From contig JAMLHC010000003.1 in NCBI GenBank assembly GCA_023957335.1, positions 310,001-374,000 on the forward strand: a stretch of 64,000 nt of DNA. The letters run 5' to 3'. How positions within the stretch are numbered: position 1 is the first letter of the stretch; every line of letters starts with the position of its first letter. Under the pieces are notes generated by a model. That model had not been told where the DNA came from. It did no database searches and was given only the letters and a program-made list of their open reading frames with translations. Below are positions 36,959-45,281 of this stretch, one piece after another. This DNA is from Bacteroidota bacterium (lineage in GTDB: Bacteria > Bacteroidota > Bacteroidia > NS11-12g > UBA955). The translations under genes and the position numbers were made by a program.

Positions 36959-37636
36959 TTACCCCCAAAAATACATCTTCAAAACAGACAACAACACCAA
37001 CAAGCTTTTTGTAAAACAAATACTTCTGCGATTAAGCCTTTTCAGGTGTGTTCGTAGTGTTAGATTTTTTCTTTCTATGTGGTTTGTGCCATATAGTTTT
37101 ACTCGGTGTATCTGTTCTGAAACAAGATATCTGTAATTCTTCAAACCATCTGTATAAATTGCTTTTGGGGTAGAGTAATGCAAGGATTTCAGAACTATTG
37201 ACAATGTTTTGTTGCTTCTCGACCCAACTGAAAAGCTAACTACATTGCTGCTTTTTCTTTCCAACGTATAAACTATCCATATTTGTTTGCTTTTAGATTT
37301 AATAAAAGTGCAAATCTCATCTACTTCATACACTTTGTTAATGGAAACAGGTGGTTGTTTGATGCCTTGGGCGATTGTTATAATGCGACTAAGCAGGGTG
37401 GTTGTAGATATTTGAAGTACCCTTGCTGTACTACGAATGCCTAAGCCTTCTTTGGTAAGGATAATAATTTGCTTGTTGAGATTAGGAGTGTAAGCGTTGT
37501 AGGTGTAGTTTTCTACTTGAGTTTTACCACAGGTTTTACAAATATATCTTTGCTTACCTGTTTTACTTTTCCCGTTTTTTACCATTGAATTTTCGCCATC
37601 AACACATTTGATACACGAGGTAGTATTATTTACCAT
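36959..37636 (-). CDS. IS1-family transposase, single ORF
   Basis: About 225 residues from ATG 37636 (MVNNTTSCIKC). The InsA-like zinc finger (CIKC and CKTC) and helix-turn-helix (GIRSTARVLQISTTTLLSRI) are fused to an InsB-like DDE domain: Asp in YEVDEICTF, Asp in AIYTDGLKNY, Glu in NHIERKNLTLR. Single-ORF IS1 relatives without programmed frameshift are known in Bacteroidota and archaea. The longer frame upstream would run through a hairpin and is rejected. The gene appears intact. Confidence 0.85.
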   Translation of the reverse strand: MVNNTTSCIKCVDGENSMVKNGKSKTGKQRYICKTCGKTQVENYTYNAYTPNLNKQIIILTKEGLGIRSTARVLQISTTTLLSRIITIAQGIKQPPVSINKVYEVDEICTFIKSKSKQIWIVYTLERKSSNVVSFSVGSRSNKTLSIVLKSLHYSTPKAIYTDGLKNYRYLVSEQIHRVKLYGTNHIERKNLTLRTHLKRLNRRSICFTKSLLVLLSVLKMYFWG

Positions 37637-37658
37637 TTTTAAACGTTTTAAGGTGCGT

Positions 37659-37699
37659 AAAAATAAAAGAACAACCCATAAGGTTGTTCTTTTATTTTT
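37659..37699. terminator. Strong hairpin between IS1 end and transposase
   Basis: AAAAATAAAAGAACAACC (37659-37676) pairs perfectly with GGTTGTTCTTTTATTTTT (37682-37699). It lies upstream of the transposase start, where it would stop transcription entering from the RHS side; such shields are known in insertion sequences. Confidence 0.6.
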
Positions 37700-37700
37700 T

Positions 37701-37777
37701 GTCAAGACTTAAATAATGCTAATTTTCAATTACTTGCAGTTTGCAAAGTGTAAAATCAACACATCTGAAACATTACC
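37701..37777 (-). repeat. 77-bp repeat, copy R1 (IS1 outer end)
   Basis: Read on the minus strand it runs from GGTAATGTTTCAGATG to ATTTAAGTCTTGAC. It is identical over 77 bp to copy R2 (42822-42898) and close to R3 (45125-45201). Here it adjoins the IS1 hairpin; in the other copies it adjoins RHS coding sequence. Confidence 0.8.
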
Positions 37778-37803
37778 AAAAGAGTGGACTTAACCCATAG
37801 ATA

Positions 37804-38262
37804 CTAATAATTTTGAATCTGTACATCCAAATAAATTGTATCTGAATATTTCATAATTGAATCCCAGACAACCTTCCTTGAAACGACTTCTTCATCAAAA
37901 GAATAGTTAAAATAGACATATATTTTTTTATAGGGGTTAATTTTAGCCTCAAAACTTTGCCCTCTACTCGGTACTGTTATTTTTAACGCTACAGTGCTGT
38001 CATTATGTTTTATTTTAGTTCTTTTCGGTGTAAAGTACAGAGAAAATGTTTCCATGTGGTCGCAATCAGGATTTCCATTGAATATGGTATCAATTTGAGC
38101 ATTTGGATATATGATTTCTGCAATAAACACACTCTCACACATAAAACCCAAAGAGTTTTTTATAAATATTTCTGTGTTTTTCGTACATGAACTCAGAGTA
38201 AGACACAAGAAAAATGATATACCAATCAGATAATTAATTAATTGCTTTGGGTATTTTTCCAT
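37804..38262 (-). CDS. Putative lipoprotein, candidate immunity protein for RHS module 1
   Basis: A 152-residue lipoprotein from ATG 38262: MEKYPKQLINYLIGISFFLC then LTLSSC lipobox. The mature part has beta strands with two Cys and the segments FMCESVFIAEIIYPNAQ and ITVPSRGQSFEAKINPYKK. The gene starts 28 nt inside the 3' end of the metzincin-tipped RHS gene, so the two are translationally coupled. That position is the one held by immunity genes in polymorphic toxin loci; a periplasmic or outer-membrane lipoprotein inhibitor of a secreted protease would fit. No family is recognised. Confidence 0.55.
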   Translation of the reverse strand: MEKYPKQLINYLIGISFFLCLTLSSCTKNTEIFIKNSLGFMCESVFIAEIIYPNAQIDTIFNGNPDCDHMETFSLYFTPKRTKIKHNDSTVALKITVPSRGQSFEAKINPYKKIYVYFNYSFDEEVVSRKVVWDSIMKYSDTIYLDVQIQNY

Positions 38263-39712
38263 TTTTTCCAGTACTTTTTTTCGTTTGAGGGTCGTAATTA
38301 GATGTTCCAAACCATTTTTTTCGCCTTTGCTTTTTCTCGCTTTGGGAATTTGAACCTTGATTATGAGTAGCTCTTAATAATGTTAGAATTTGGTTATTTG
38401 TTAAGGTAGGCTTGTCCCCCATACCACTTTTACCCGTACCATATTTTAACATATAGTTTCCAGGGATTTGCTTGTCAATAGGGTCGTTATACATATCATC
38501 TAATCCAAAATTATGCAATATTTCATGTACAGAAACTTTTATAAGTTGGTCATAGTTTGGTTGGAATTTAGAGTTACAGTTCAAAGGTGTAAAACCTGAC
38601 ATTTCAGTATAGGCTATTTTCCCCTTTAAAGATGCTATACCAATAGCATTTCCTTGTTTTGATGAATGAACTTCATCAACAAAGACAAGTAAATGATCTG
38701 ATGGGTTCACTTCGTCCATACTTGTAACTAATTCCATATTTACATTTACACTTGTAATATTCCATGTAATTCCATTGCCGAATTCAATATTTTTATTTTC
38801 TATTATTCTCTTAAACTCACTTTCAATACCAGAAATAACTTTACTCATATCAACTTCTTCACTACTATTATTTAGCACTTTACCGGTATATGTTACTTCG
38901 ACATTAATAACACCCGTTGGGTTGCCGTCATCATCTAAAACTTGATTGAATTTAACATCAATGCTATCACCATAAATATCACTAAACCATATCGGATTAT
39001 TCCTAAAACAAGCATAAACACTAATGCTTGGATTTGGTCTTGGGTCATTGTTCCAACGCCTCCCAAGTCTGCTGTCATACATCCAGTATTCCGCACTATA
39101 AGCCCCTTCAAAAACATCGTCTTCCTTTTCCTGTGTATTCATACCAAATGAGTAGTTAAATTCCTCATTTGAATAACTCAACATCGCTTGCCCAAATGGG
39201 TAATACAAAGTAGCACTCACAACATCCGCCACATAATACATCAGCGTATCTTCCCCTTCGTCAAAAACACCCGTTCTGCGGTCTAGCACAGTAGCAAGCA
39301 CATTGCCCAAATGATTACTCAATTCATATTGTTTTTGCGCCAACACACGACAAAAATAAACTTCACTTCGCACATAAACAAGCGAATCTGTCACCTCATC
39401 CACAATATAAGTTCCATCCTCCTCAAACCCACTAATACTAAACTCCTTGCGAAGCAATACCCTCTTATGGGTTTTAACACCCAATCGGCTACTACCATAT
39501 AAATGATGTTCATTTAACACAAACTTTTGAGCAAACAATAAGTCCTCACTCAAAGCAGCCAACAAATCTCCTAACACCTCATCACCATAGTGGTCTCTAA
39601 CCAATGCAAGGTATGCATCTACACTCATTGCCTCCAATTTGCGCACAGCCTCTGCCACCAAATAGCTATAATTCTCTGCCACATACTTCACAAAGTCCGT
39701 ATCATTGAGCAT
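38234..39712 (-). CDS. RHS/YD orphan module 1 with metzincin protease tip (5'-truncated)
   Basis: About 492 residues from ATG 39712; homology to the other modules continues about 11 codons further, then breaks at 39745, so the 5' end is lost. The conserved core (KFVLNEHHLYGSSRLGVKTH, ELSNHLGNVLATVLDRR, YPFGQAMLSYSNEEFNYSFG, RPNPSISVYACFRNNPIWFSD) is followed by a unique tip. The tip carries HEILHNFGLDD, an HExxHxxGxxD metzincin zinc site, and downstream YMLKYGTG as the Met-turn; the basic tail ends KNGKIPKAIN. It is predicted to be a protease effector. Expression is uncertain because no native start is present. Confidence 0.72.
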   Translation of the reverse strand: MLNDTDFVKYVAENYSYLVAEAVRKLEAMSVDAYLALVRDHYGDEVLGDLLAALSEDLLFAQKFVLNEHHLYGSSRLGVKTHKRVLLRKEFSISGFEEDGTYIVDEVTDSLVYVRSEVYFCRVLAQKQYELSNHLGNVLATVLDRRTGVFDEGEDTLMYYVADVVSATLYYPFGQAMLSYSNEEFNYSFGMNTQEKEDDVFEGAYSAEYWMYDSRLGRRWNNDPRPNPSISVYACFRNNPIWFSDIYGDSIDVKFNQVLDDDGNPTGVINVEVTYTGKVLNNSSEEVDMSKVISGIESEFKRIIENKNIEFGNGITWNITSVNVNMELVTSMDEVNPSDHLLVFVDEVHSSKQGNAIGIASLKGKIAYTEMSGFTPLNCNSKFQPNYDQLIKVSVHEILHNFGLDDMYNDPIDKQIPGNYMLKYGTGKSGMGDKPTLTNNQILTLLRATHNQGSNSQSEKKQRRKKWFGTSNYDPQTKKSTGKNGKIPKAIN

Positions 39713-39727
39713 TGCCAACACCAACAA

Positions 39728-39977
39728 ATACTCCTGACTTGCATTTTCTGAGTAAACATTTCTAACCTATATAATCGAAGGAGTATTTTCTTAAAAACCT
39801 CCAAAGCCCTTTGCCATCAACACCCATCCGAAATTTCGGACTGGTTTTCTAAGAAAATGAGGGAGGTTGCACCGGACTTTATATCCGCTTTTTTGTTATT
39901 GCTGAAAGATACTTTTCTTTGGTTTTCAGCAGGTTAATTCCTTGTTTTTGCCAAAACACCAAATCTGAAACACTACC
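39728..39977. other. Junction between RHS module 1 and immunity gene 2
   Basis: The frame of module 1 meets a TAG stop about 30 nt beyond the lost homology. The segment holds a GCGGATATAAAGTCCG sequence also present after immunity gene 3. It ends (minus strand) in GGGTAGTGTTTCAGATTTGG, which resembles the IS1-like terminus of the 77-bp repeat. It looks like scar DNA from rearrangement; no gene seen. Confidence 0.4.
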
Positions 39978-39985
39978 CTATCCAC

Positions 39986-40987
39986 TTAATCACATCTATT
40001 AAACTCTTCAACTTCTACTATAATTCCATTTTCGAAAAGAGTTTTAGAACAAAGTAATCCTTCACTATTATATTCATACGAATATCCACAATAGTTGTGA
40101 GTGTCTTTGCAGACAAAGTACATATTACGTACTAATCCTGATGGGTAATAAAAATAATAAACTTCTTCATTTAGCCCTTTATTATAATAACCAATTAATT
40201 GGTTATTTTGGTTAAAATATATGACTTCGTTCGGAATATTGTTATTATCAGTAGACGAGTCAAAGACACTAATTATTTTAAAAGTTGCTAACGCTGCGTT
40301 TTCATTCAGTTCTAAAAAAAAATCTGTTCCCGAATCTCTTTGATAACCATAGTAATAAGAAGTGTCTATTATACGTCCTAGTCTAAACTTTACTATTCTT
40401 ACAATTTTATTTTCAATAGTTCTTTCAATTAAAAATCCATTTAATTTACCGTTAATTAAACTTTTAGTTCCTAAATTTACAGTATCTCCATAACGATTTA
40501 GAACTAATAGCCATTTTCCATCAGGTAGTTCCTCATTATGATTGCAATCACATATTTGACCAAAAGAAAATATTAAGGCATTAAAGTTTCTTGCGCCACA
40601 GTCTGCAAAATTAATTGACAATTCTTTTGCCATGTAAAGAATGTCTTTTTTTCTTGCTTCTTCAGTACTATCAACTAAATTACCATAATGAACTATGCCT
40701 ACGTTACCCGCAATATAGTATTTTATTTTATCATACAAAACAGTAGGATTGAATTTTTGATTACTTATAGGTTTTTTATCATTATTAGGGATATAAAGAA
40801 TTTTAATATTTAGGCTATTCTTGTCTTTAAGTAGTTTATTGTCCAACTCTGATTTAGCCACTCCTTGATAATCGTAAGATATTGAATCATAATGATGAAT
40901 TGTCCATAAATTATAAGATTCCGAATTCGCTTTTATGCCTATTGTTTGAGTTACTAAAATAACTAGAACCAATAACTGTATTTTCAT
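39986..40987 (-). CDS. Secreted protein of unknown function, candidate immunity protein for RHS module 2
   Basis: A 333-residue protein with signal peptide MKIQLLVLVILVTQTIGIKA. The second half contains repeated short beta-hairpin phrases (IYFNQNNQLIGYYNKGLNEE, YYFYYPSGLVRNMYF, YSYEYNSEGLLCSKTLFENG), similar to MORN- or toxin-antitoxin YwqK-type repeats. It starts 11 nt after the stop of RHS module 2, the immunity position. A role as inhibitor is inferred from position only; it could instead be an unrelated export protein. Confidence 0.5.
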   Translation of the reverse strand: MKIQLLVLVILVTQTIGIKANSESYNLWTIHHYDSISYDYQGVAKSELDNKLLKDKNSLNIKILYIPNNDKKPISNQKFNPTVLYDKIKYYIAGNVGIVHYGNLVDSTEEARKKDILYMAKELSINFADCGARNFNALIFSFGQICDCNHNEELPDGKWLLVLNRYGDTVNLGTKSLINGKLNGFLIERTIENKIVRIVKFRLGRIIDTSYYYGYQRDSGTDFFLELNENAALATFKIISVFDSSTDNNNIPNEVIYFNQNNQLIGYYNKGLNEEVYYFYYPSGLVRNMYFVCKDTHNYCGYSYEYNSEGLLCSKTLFENGIIVEVEEFNRCD

Positions 40988-40998
40988 AATCAGGTTGT

Positions 40999-42783
40999 TT
41001 ATTGTGATGAATGTGTAATTTCAAATTTAGTGCCTTGATTTTGCCTATCGACATTATTATCTGTAGAATCTTCCGCTTCAACCTCCGTTTTTATTATAAT
41101 TCTTGCAGGGTCAATATCTACACCATATGCATCTTTTATATGTGCAATTATCCATTCTTTAGCAGCTTGTGCTCTTTGCTCTGCAAGTTTTTTATTATTT
41201 TCATAAGTGGTATTAGGCTCTTCTCCACCAATATTTGTTGGAACATTGCTTGCCATTCCTGTAATTGTAATAGTAGATAGATTGTCTCCAACTAATATAG
41301 CTGATAAATTATCCAGGTTATTAAATAAAGTAGCATCTCTATTCACTCTTTCTCTAAACTGAGAAATATTTCTTCCGCCATCATAGTTAAAAGTGATTTG
41401 AAAATTAAAGTTATAAGAAATGGAACCATTTTTTTCTCTTTCTGACATTTGGCTAAAATCCCTATCACTTAAAAGCTTATAATGTGTTTCGGATTTTATA
41501 TCCATAAATCTTGTTTGGAGTCCTTCACTTACTTCCTTATCTCTCCTATCTTTAAAATATTTCCGATTGAAAAACCTCCTATTTCCTCTTATATTCAAAT
41601 TACCTCGTCTTGGAGATGCATCATCAAATACAAAACCAACTCCTTTGTTTTTAACTAACCTATTTGATTCCTCAATATAAACCCAATCAACTCTTAATAC
41701 TATAGTCTGACCTCTTGAATTTCTTACAACTGTTCTTTGAACTACAAATTCTTCTAGACCATCTAAATCTATAGCAATTATTGGCATATTCCCAGCAAAT
41801 TGGTATGGAGAATACCAAGGATATTGTTGTCCCTTAACTATTAAGGGGTCTGCACTAAGAAATCTGGCAATAGCTTTATTGTAAATCCTTTCTCCATAAT
41901 CCTGCAAACCAGTTTCGCTGTCCGTCTCCTTACCATTAAAGTCAAAGGAGTAGGAAAACTCCTCATTTTTATACCCCATCATACTCATACCGAACGGGTA
42001 GAATAACGTTGCTGTCACTACATCTGCGGTGTAATACATCAGCGTATCTGCCCCTTCATCAAAAACACCCGTTCTACGGTCAAGCACAGTAGCAAGAACA
42101 TTGCCCAAATGATTACTCAATTCATATTGTTTTTGTGCCAACACCCTACAAAAGTATTCACTCGAAGCCACATAAACAAGCGAATCCGTCACCTCATCCA
42201 CAATATAAGTCCCGTCTTCCTCAAACCCACTAATGCTAAACTCCTTGCGCAGCAGCACCCGCTTGTGGGTTTTAACCCCAAGGCGCGAGCTTCCATACAA
42301 ATGATGTTCATTGAGCACAAACTTCTTAGTAAACAACAAATCCCCGCTCAAAGCAGACAACAAATCTCCCATCACCCCATCTCCATAGTGCTTCTTAACC
42401 AATGCCAAATACTGCTCCACACTCATCCCCTCCAACTTGCGCACCGCCTCCGCCACCAAATAGGGGTAACTCTCCGCTACCTCTTTCACAAAATCAGGGT
42501 CACGGCTCATCACCAATGACAGTATGTATTCTTGATTTGCATTGTCCAAAATCAATTGCAATAGCAAAGTTTGATTACTAAAATTATTTACCAAAGTGCT
42601 GCTCAAAGCAATCGGATCCATACACTCCATAAAATCAATTAACTCCCCAAAACTAAACGCACCTTCAATCAAACTCTGACCCAATACTGCAAGTACTGCA
42701 TCAATATCCATCGGATTGCCGAAATTAGACACAATGGCATTTGCTAAAGTAGAAGTACTGATACCGTTTAATGGGTCGCGCAA
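40999..42783 (-). CDS. RHS/YD orphan module 2 with OmpA-like C-terminal tip
   Basis: 594 residues from a TTG (…SWL-RDPLNG); the same frame runs back through PTTQAGKISW to a TGA inside the 77-bp repeat, so the original N-terminus has been replaced. Residues 1-150 are a conserved helical region, 155-343 the RHS-associated core (ELSNHLGNVLATVLDRR; DYGERIYNKAIARFLSADPL; YPWYSPYQFAGNMPIIAIDLDG), and 344-594 a unique tip. The tip ends in an OmpA-like pattern (ITITGMASNVP, then NNKKLAEQRAQAAKEWI, and IIIKTEVEAE). The effector activity is unknown; peptidoglycan binding is possible. Confidence 0.7.
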   Translation of the reverse strand: MRDPLNGISTSTLANAIVSNFGNPMDIDAVLAVLGQSLIEGAFSFGELIDFMECMDPIALSSTLVNNFSNQTLLLQLILDNANQEYILSLVMSRDPDFVKEVAESYPYLVAEAVRKLEGMSVEQYLALVKKHYGDGVMGDLLSALSGDLLFTKKFVLNEHHLYGSSRLGVKTHKRVLLRKEFSISGFEEDGTYIVDEVTDSLVYVASSEYFCRVLAQKQYELSNHLGNVLATVLDRRTGVFDEGADTLMYYTADVVTATLFYPFGMSMMGYKNEEFSYSFDFNGKETDSETGLQDYGERIYNKAIARFLSADPLIVKGQQYPWYSPYQFAGNMPIIAIDLDGLEEFVVQRTVVRNSRGQTIVLRVDWVYIEESNRLVKNKGVGFVFDDASPRRGNLNIRGNRRFFNRKYFKDRRDKEVSEGLQTRFMDIKSETHYKLLSDRDFSQMSEREKNGSISYNFNFQITFNYDGGRNISQFRERVNRDATLFNNLDNLSAILVGDNLSTITITGMASNVPTNIGGEEPNTTYENNKKLAEQRAQAAKEWIIAHIKDAYGVDIDPARIIIKTEVEAEDSTDNNVDRQNQGTKFEITHSSQ

Positions 42784-42821
42784 CCAACTAATTTTTCCTG
42801 CTTGAGTGGTGGGCCCTTGGG

Positions 42822-42898
42822 GTCAAGACTTAAATAATGCTAATTTTCAATTACTTGCAGTTTGCAAAGTGTAAAATCAACACATCTGAAACATTACC
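42822..42898 (-). repeat. 77-bp repeat, copy R2, upstream of RHS module 2
   Basis: Identical over 77 bp to R1, the outer end of the IS1-family element. Its inner end fuses to RHS coding DNA (…GTCTTGACCCC then codons for QGPTTQAG). It supplies the stop codon that makes module 2 headless. Confidence 0.8.
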
Positions 42899-42933
42899 GC
42901 TCTCAAACAAGAGAGCGGACTTTATATCCGCTC
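42898..42933. terminator. Alternative hairpins after immunity gene 3
   Basis: CCGCTCT can pair with AGAGCGG around 42898-42919, or GAGCGGA (42913-42919) with TCCGCTC (42927-42933). Either acts as a likely terminator for the module 3 operon just before the R2 repeat. Confidence 0.45.
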
Positions 42934-42971
42934 TTTAGTTATTTTCTAAATATCAATTCGGAACATTATCT

Positions 42972-43295
42972 TTATTTTTCATTTCCTACATTCTTGTAAT
43001 ACTTGTTATTCCACTTGTAAGCGAGTATAAACAATGCCCAAATAACCAACATAATAAAACTTAATACCAGCTTCTTATAGCCACTTGTATATATTTCACA
43101 AATTAAAAACTTTTCATAAGATACATATTTAGCACCTACTTCTAAATTAAAAGAACAATCTTTTAACAATCCTAAAAAGTCAACATTAAAGAGAAGTAAT
43201 ATATGCCCTGTTGTTAAAAAAAAATAGAATCCGCCCAAGTAAAACAAAACAGTATCTATTATTGATATTATGTTATTGAATATGATTTTGCGCAT
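42972..43295 (-). CDS. Small membrane protein, candidate immunity protein for RHS module 3
   Basis: A 107-residue protein with an N-terminal membrane hairpin (IDTVLFYLGGFYFFLTTGHILLLF region) and a second helix near the C-terminus (LVLSFIMLVIWALFILAYKW), separated by an extracytoplasmic loop with two Cys. It starts 12 nt after RHS module 3. Immunity proteins against membrane- or envelope-acting toxins are commonly polytopic. No family is recognised; the immunity role rests on position. Confidence 0.5.
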   Translation of the reverse strand: MRKIIFNNIISIIDTVLFYLGGFYFFLTTGHILLLFNVDFLGLLKDCSFNLEVGAKYVSYEKFLICEIYTSGYKKLVLSFIMLVIWALFILAYKWNNKYYKNVGNEK

Positions 43296-43307
43296 TAGCC
43301 CTTAACT

Positions 43308-45086
43308 TTAATTGGTAGCTCCGTCATAATTTACCACCTGATTAACAGCTTCATTTGAATCTGTTGGCATATCTATGTCTATACCTAACTGATTTTTTAA
43401 CTCTGTCTTTAAATCATAGTTCTCGCTATTGCTTGCATCAACAAGTATCTTTTGCAATGTTTCTAATGATTTTGTATTTCCCTCTCTAATAAATTTGTCA
43501 GTATAAGCGTTTGTGACCTGAATTTGCTTTTCAGTTAAATTTAATGTTTTATAAATTTCCTTCATCATTGTGCCAGGGTCAATTGCATTAATTAAGAATG
43601 AACTTATCATCTTTTTTAATAACTCTTCTGTGCCTTTTGTAGCGGCTTTTCCTGTAAAAAACATCGTAACAACTCCTGTCGCAAATTCAGTAATCTTCGT
43701 TAAATCAGACTTGTATTCTCCAGTATAAAAATCTCTATCTTGGGTTGCACTTGCCATTTTTCCTGTACCTAAAGGATTGTTTATCATTATTTGTGTTAAA
43801 TAATAAATGTACAAATGGTCTTTTCTTAATTTTTCGCCAACTGTTAAACCTGATTCTTGGTCTATACTATAACTGGTAACTTTAGTTTTGTAACCAGTCA
43901 TATTTGCATTTATTTGATATGCTTCATTAACTGCATTTCTATGAACAATTACGGGTGTCCTTGAAATACCTTTAATATCTTCTAATGTCAGAACTTCAAA
44001 TTCTGCCTTGTAATTTGCATATGACCCGTCTGGCTGCAACTCCCGTGTAACTACTATTACTTTAACTTCTCCATTTTTATCTATTGCCCAAATAGGTTGA
44101 TTTGCTGCATAACAATATGGAGTTTGAAAAGGGAAACTATGTACAAGTGGGTCAACACTCAAAAATTTTCCATAATCTCCGTTATAAAACCTTGCCCCAA
44201 AATTTGTTAAATCTGTTTCATCGTCTCGCTCCATTCCATTGAAAGCATAAGCGAACGAAAATTCGGGATTACTGTAGGACATCATTGCTTTGCCAAAGGG
44301 ATAATAAGCTTTTGCACTCACCACATCCGCCTCATAATACATCACCGTATCTTCGGTTTCATCAAAAACACCTGTTCTTCGGTCAAGCACCGTAGCAAGA
44401 ACATTGCCCAAATGATTACTCATCTCATATTGTTTTTGCGCCAACACACGACAAAAATAAACCTCACTTCGCACATAAACAAGCGAATCTGTCACCTCAT
44501 CCACAATAATTTCGCCTGTTTCTTCAAACCCACTAATGCTAAACTCCTTCTGCAACAGCACCCTCTTATGGGTTTTAACACCCAAACGGCTACTACCATA
44601 CAAATGATGTTCATTGAGCACAAACTTCTTAGTGAACTGCAAATCCGCACCCAATGCAGTCAACAAATCCCCCATCACCCCATCGCCATAGTGCTTCTTA
44701 ACCAATGCCAAATACTGCTCCACACTTATCCCCTCCAACTTGCGCACCGCCTCCGCCACCAAATAGCTATAATTCTCTGCCACATACTTCACAAAGTCCG
44801 TATCATTGAGCATTGCCAACACCAACAAATACTCCTGACTTGCATTGCTCACTATCAATTGATGCAACAAACCCTGATTGCTAAAATTGTTTGCCAAAGT
44901 GTTGCTAAGTCCTGGCACATTCATACATTCCATAAAACCAATTAACTCCCCAAAACTAAACGCACCTTCAATCAAACTCTGACCCAATACTGCAAGTACT
45001 GCATCAATATCCATCGGATTGCCGAAATTAGACACAATGGCATTTGCTAAAGTAGAAGTACTGATACCGTTCAAGGGGTCGCGCAA
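43308..45086 (-). CDS. RHS/YD orphan module 3 with unknown helical tip
   Basis: 592 residues from TTG 45086. The first 330 or so residues closely follow modules 1 and 2 (MRDPLNGISTSTLANAIVSN region, KFVLNEHHLYGSSRLGVKTH, EMSNHLGNVLATVLDRR, FGARFYNGDYGKFLSVDPLV). The tip starts after AIDKNGEVKVI; it has a beta-rich linker and a helical end with GVVTMFFTGKAATKGTEELL and LNLTEKQIQVTNAYTDKFIR. No catalytic motif is recognised. As in module 2, the frame is closed upstream by a stop in the R3 repeat. It lies next to the tRNA-Met fragment. Confidence 0.68.
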   Translation of the reverse strand: MRDPLNGISTSTLANAIVSNFGNPMDIDAVLAVLGQSLIEGAFSFGELIGFMECMNVPGLSNTLANNFSNQGLLHQLIVSNASQEYLLVLAMLNDTDFVKYVAENYSYLVAEAVRKLEGISVEQYLALVKKHYGDGVMGDLLTALGADLQFTKKFVLNEHHLYGSSRLGVKTHKRVLLQKEFSISGFEETGEIIVDEVTDSLVYVRSEVYFCRVLAQKQYEMSNHLGNVLATVLDRRTGVFDETEDTVMYYEADVVSAKAYYPFGKAMMSYSNPEFSFAYAFNGMERDDETDLTNFGARFYNGDYGKFLSVDPLVHSFPFQTPYCYAANQPIWAIDKNGEVKVIVVTRELQPDGSYANYKAEFEVLTLEDIKGISRTPVIVHRNAVNEAYQINANMTGYKTKVTSYSIDQESGLTVGEKLRKDHLYIYYLTQIMINNPLGTGKMASATQDRDFYTGEYKSDLTKITEFATGVVTMFFTGKAATKGTEELLKKMISSFLINAIDPGTMMKEIYKTLNLTEKQIQVTNAYTDKFIREGNTKSLETLQKILVDASNSENYDLKTELKNQLGIDIDMPTDSNEAVNQVVNYDGATN

Positions 45087-45124
45087 CCAACTAATTTTAC
45101 CCGCTTGAGTGGTGGGCCCTGGGG

Positions 45125-45201
45125 GTCAAGACTTAAATAATGTTAATTTTCAATTACTTGCGATTGTTAAAATGTAAAATCAACACATCTGAAACATTAC
45201 C
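45125..45201 (-). repeat. 77-bp repeat, copy R3, upstream of RHS module 3
   Basis: About 70 of 77 positions match R1 and R2; differences cluster around CTTGCGATTGTTAAAATG. It has the same junction to RHS coding DNA as R2, so modules 2 and 3 derive from one fusion event followed by duplication. Confidence 0.75.
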
Positions 45202-45204
45202 AGA

Positions 45205-45230
45205 ACAGGTCACCAAAATTGATGACCTGT
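45205..45230. terminator. Hairpin downstream of the tRNA-Met 3' half
   Basis: ACAGGTCA (45205-45212) pairs with TGACCTGT (45223-45230). It lies just after the tRNA 3' end on the minus strand and is probably the original tRNA terminator. Confidence 0.5.
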
Positions 45231-45240
45231 CTCGTTCAGT

Positions 45241-45281
45241 AGCGGGGACAGGACTCGAACCTGCGACCTTTGGGTTATGAG
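45241..45281 (-). other. 3' half of a tRNA-Met gene: attachment-site core of the integrated element
   Basis: On the minus strand the DNA reads CTCATAACCC, then GGTCGCAGGTTCGAGTCC and TGTCCCCGCTA, which is the anticodon loop (CAT), T-arm and acceptor 3' strand of tRNA-Met. The sequence before the anticodon loop (CAATCCGAAC) does not pair with it, so the 5' half is absent. This is the expected left junction of an element that recombined inside the tRNA gene; a complete tRNA should exist at the other end, outside the window. Confidence 0.78.

Larger units (their letters stand above)
36900..37777 (-). mobile_element. IS1-family element (left boundary uncertain)
   Basis: It contains a single-ORF IS1-family transposase. 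The outer right end, read on the minus strand, is GGTAATGTTTCAGATGTGTT, which resembles an IS1 terminus (GGTGATGCTGCC...). The other end is not clear; CTATGATGCTGATTTTTAG near 36900 is a weak candidate. No target duplication was found, so one end may be decayed. The right 77 bp recur upstream of RHS modules 2 and 3. Confidence 0.6.

Noticed and set aside
37701..45201. CRISPR array suggested by three near-identical 77-bp repeats
   Set aside because: Spacing is several kb, repeats are long and non-palindromic, and the intervals are protein genes; no cas genes.
45241..45281. Functional tRNA gene
   Set aside because: Only the 3' half is present; the preceding DNA cannot form the anticodon stem, D-arm or acceptor 5' strand.
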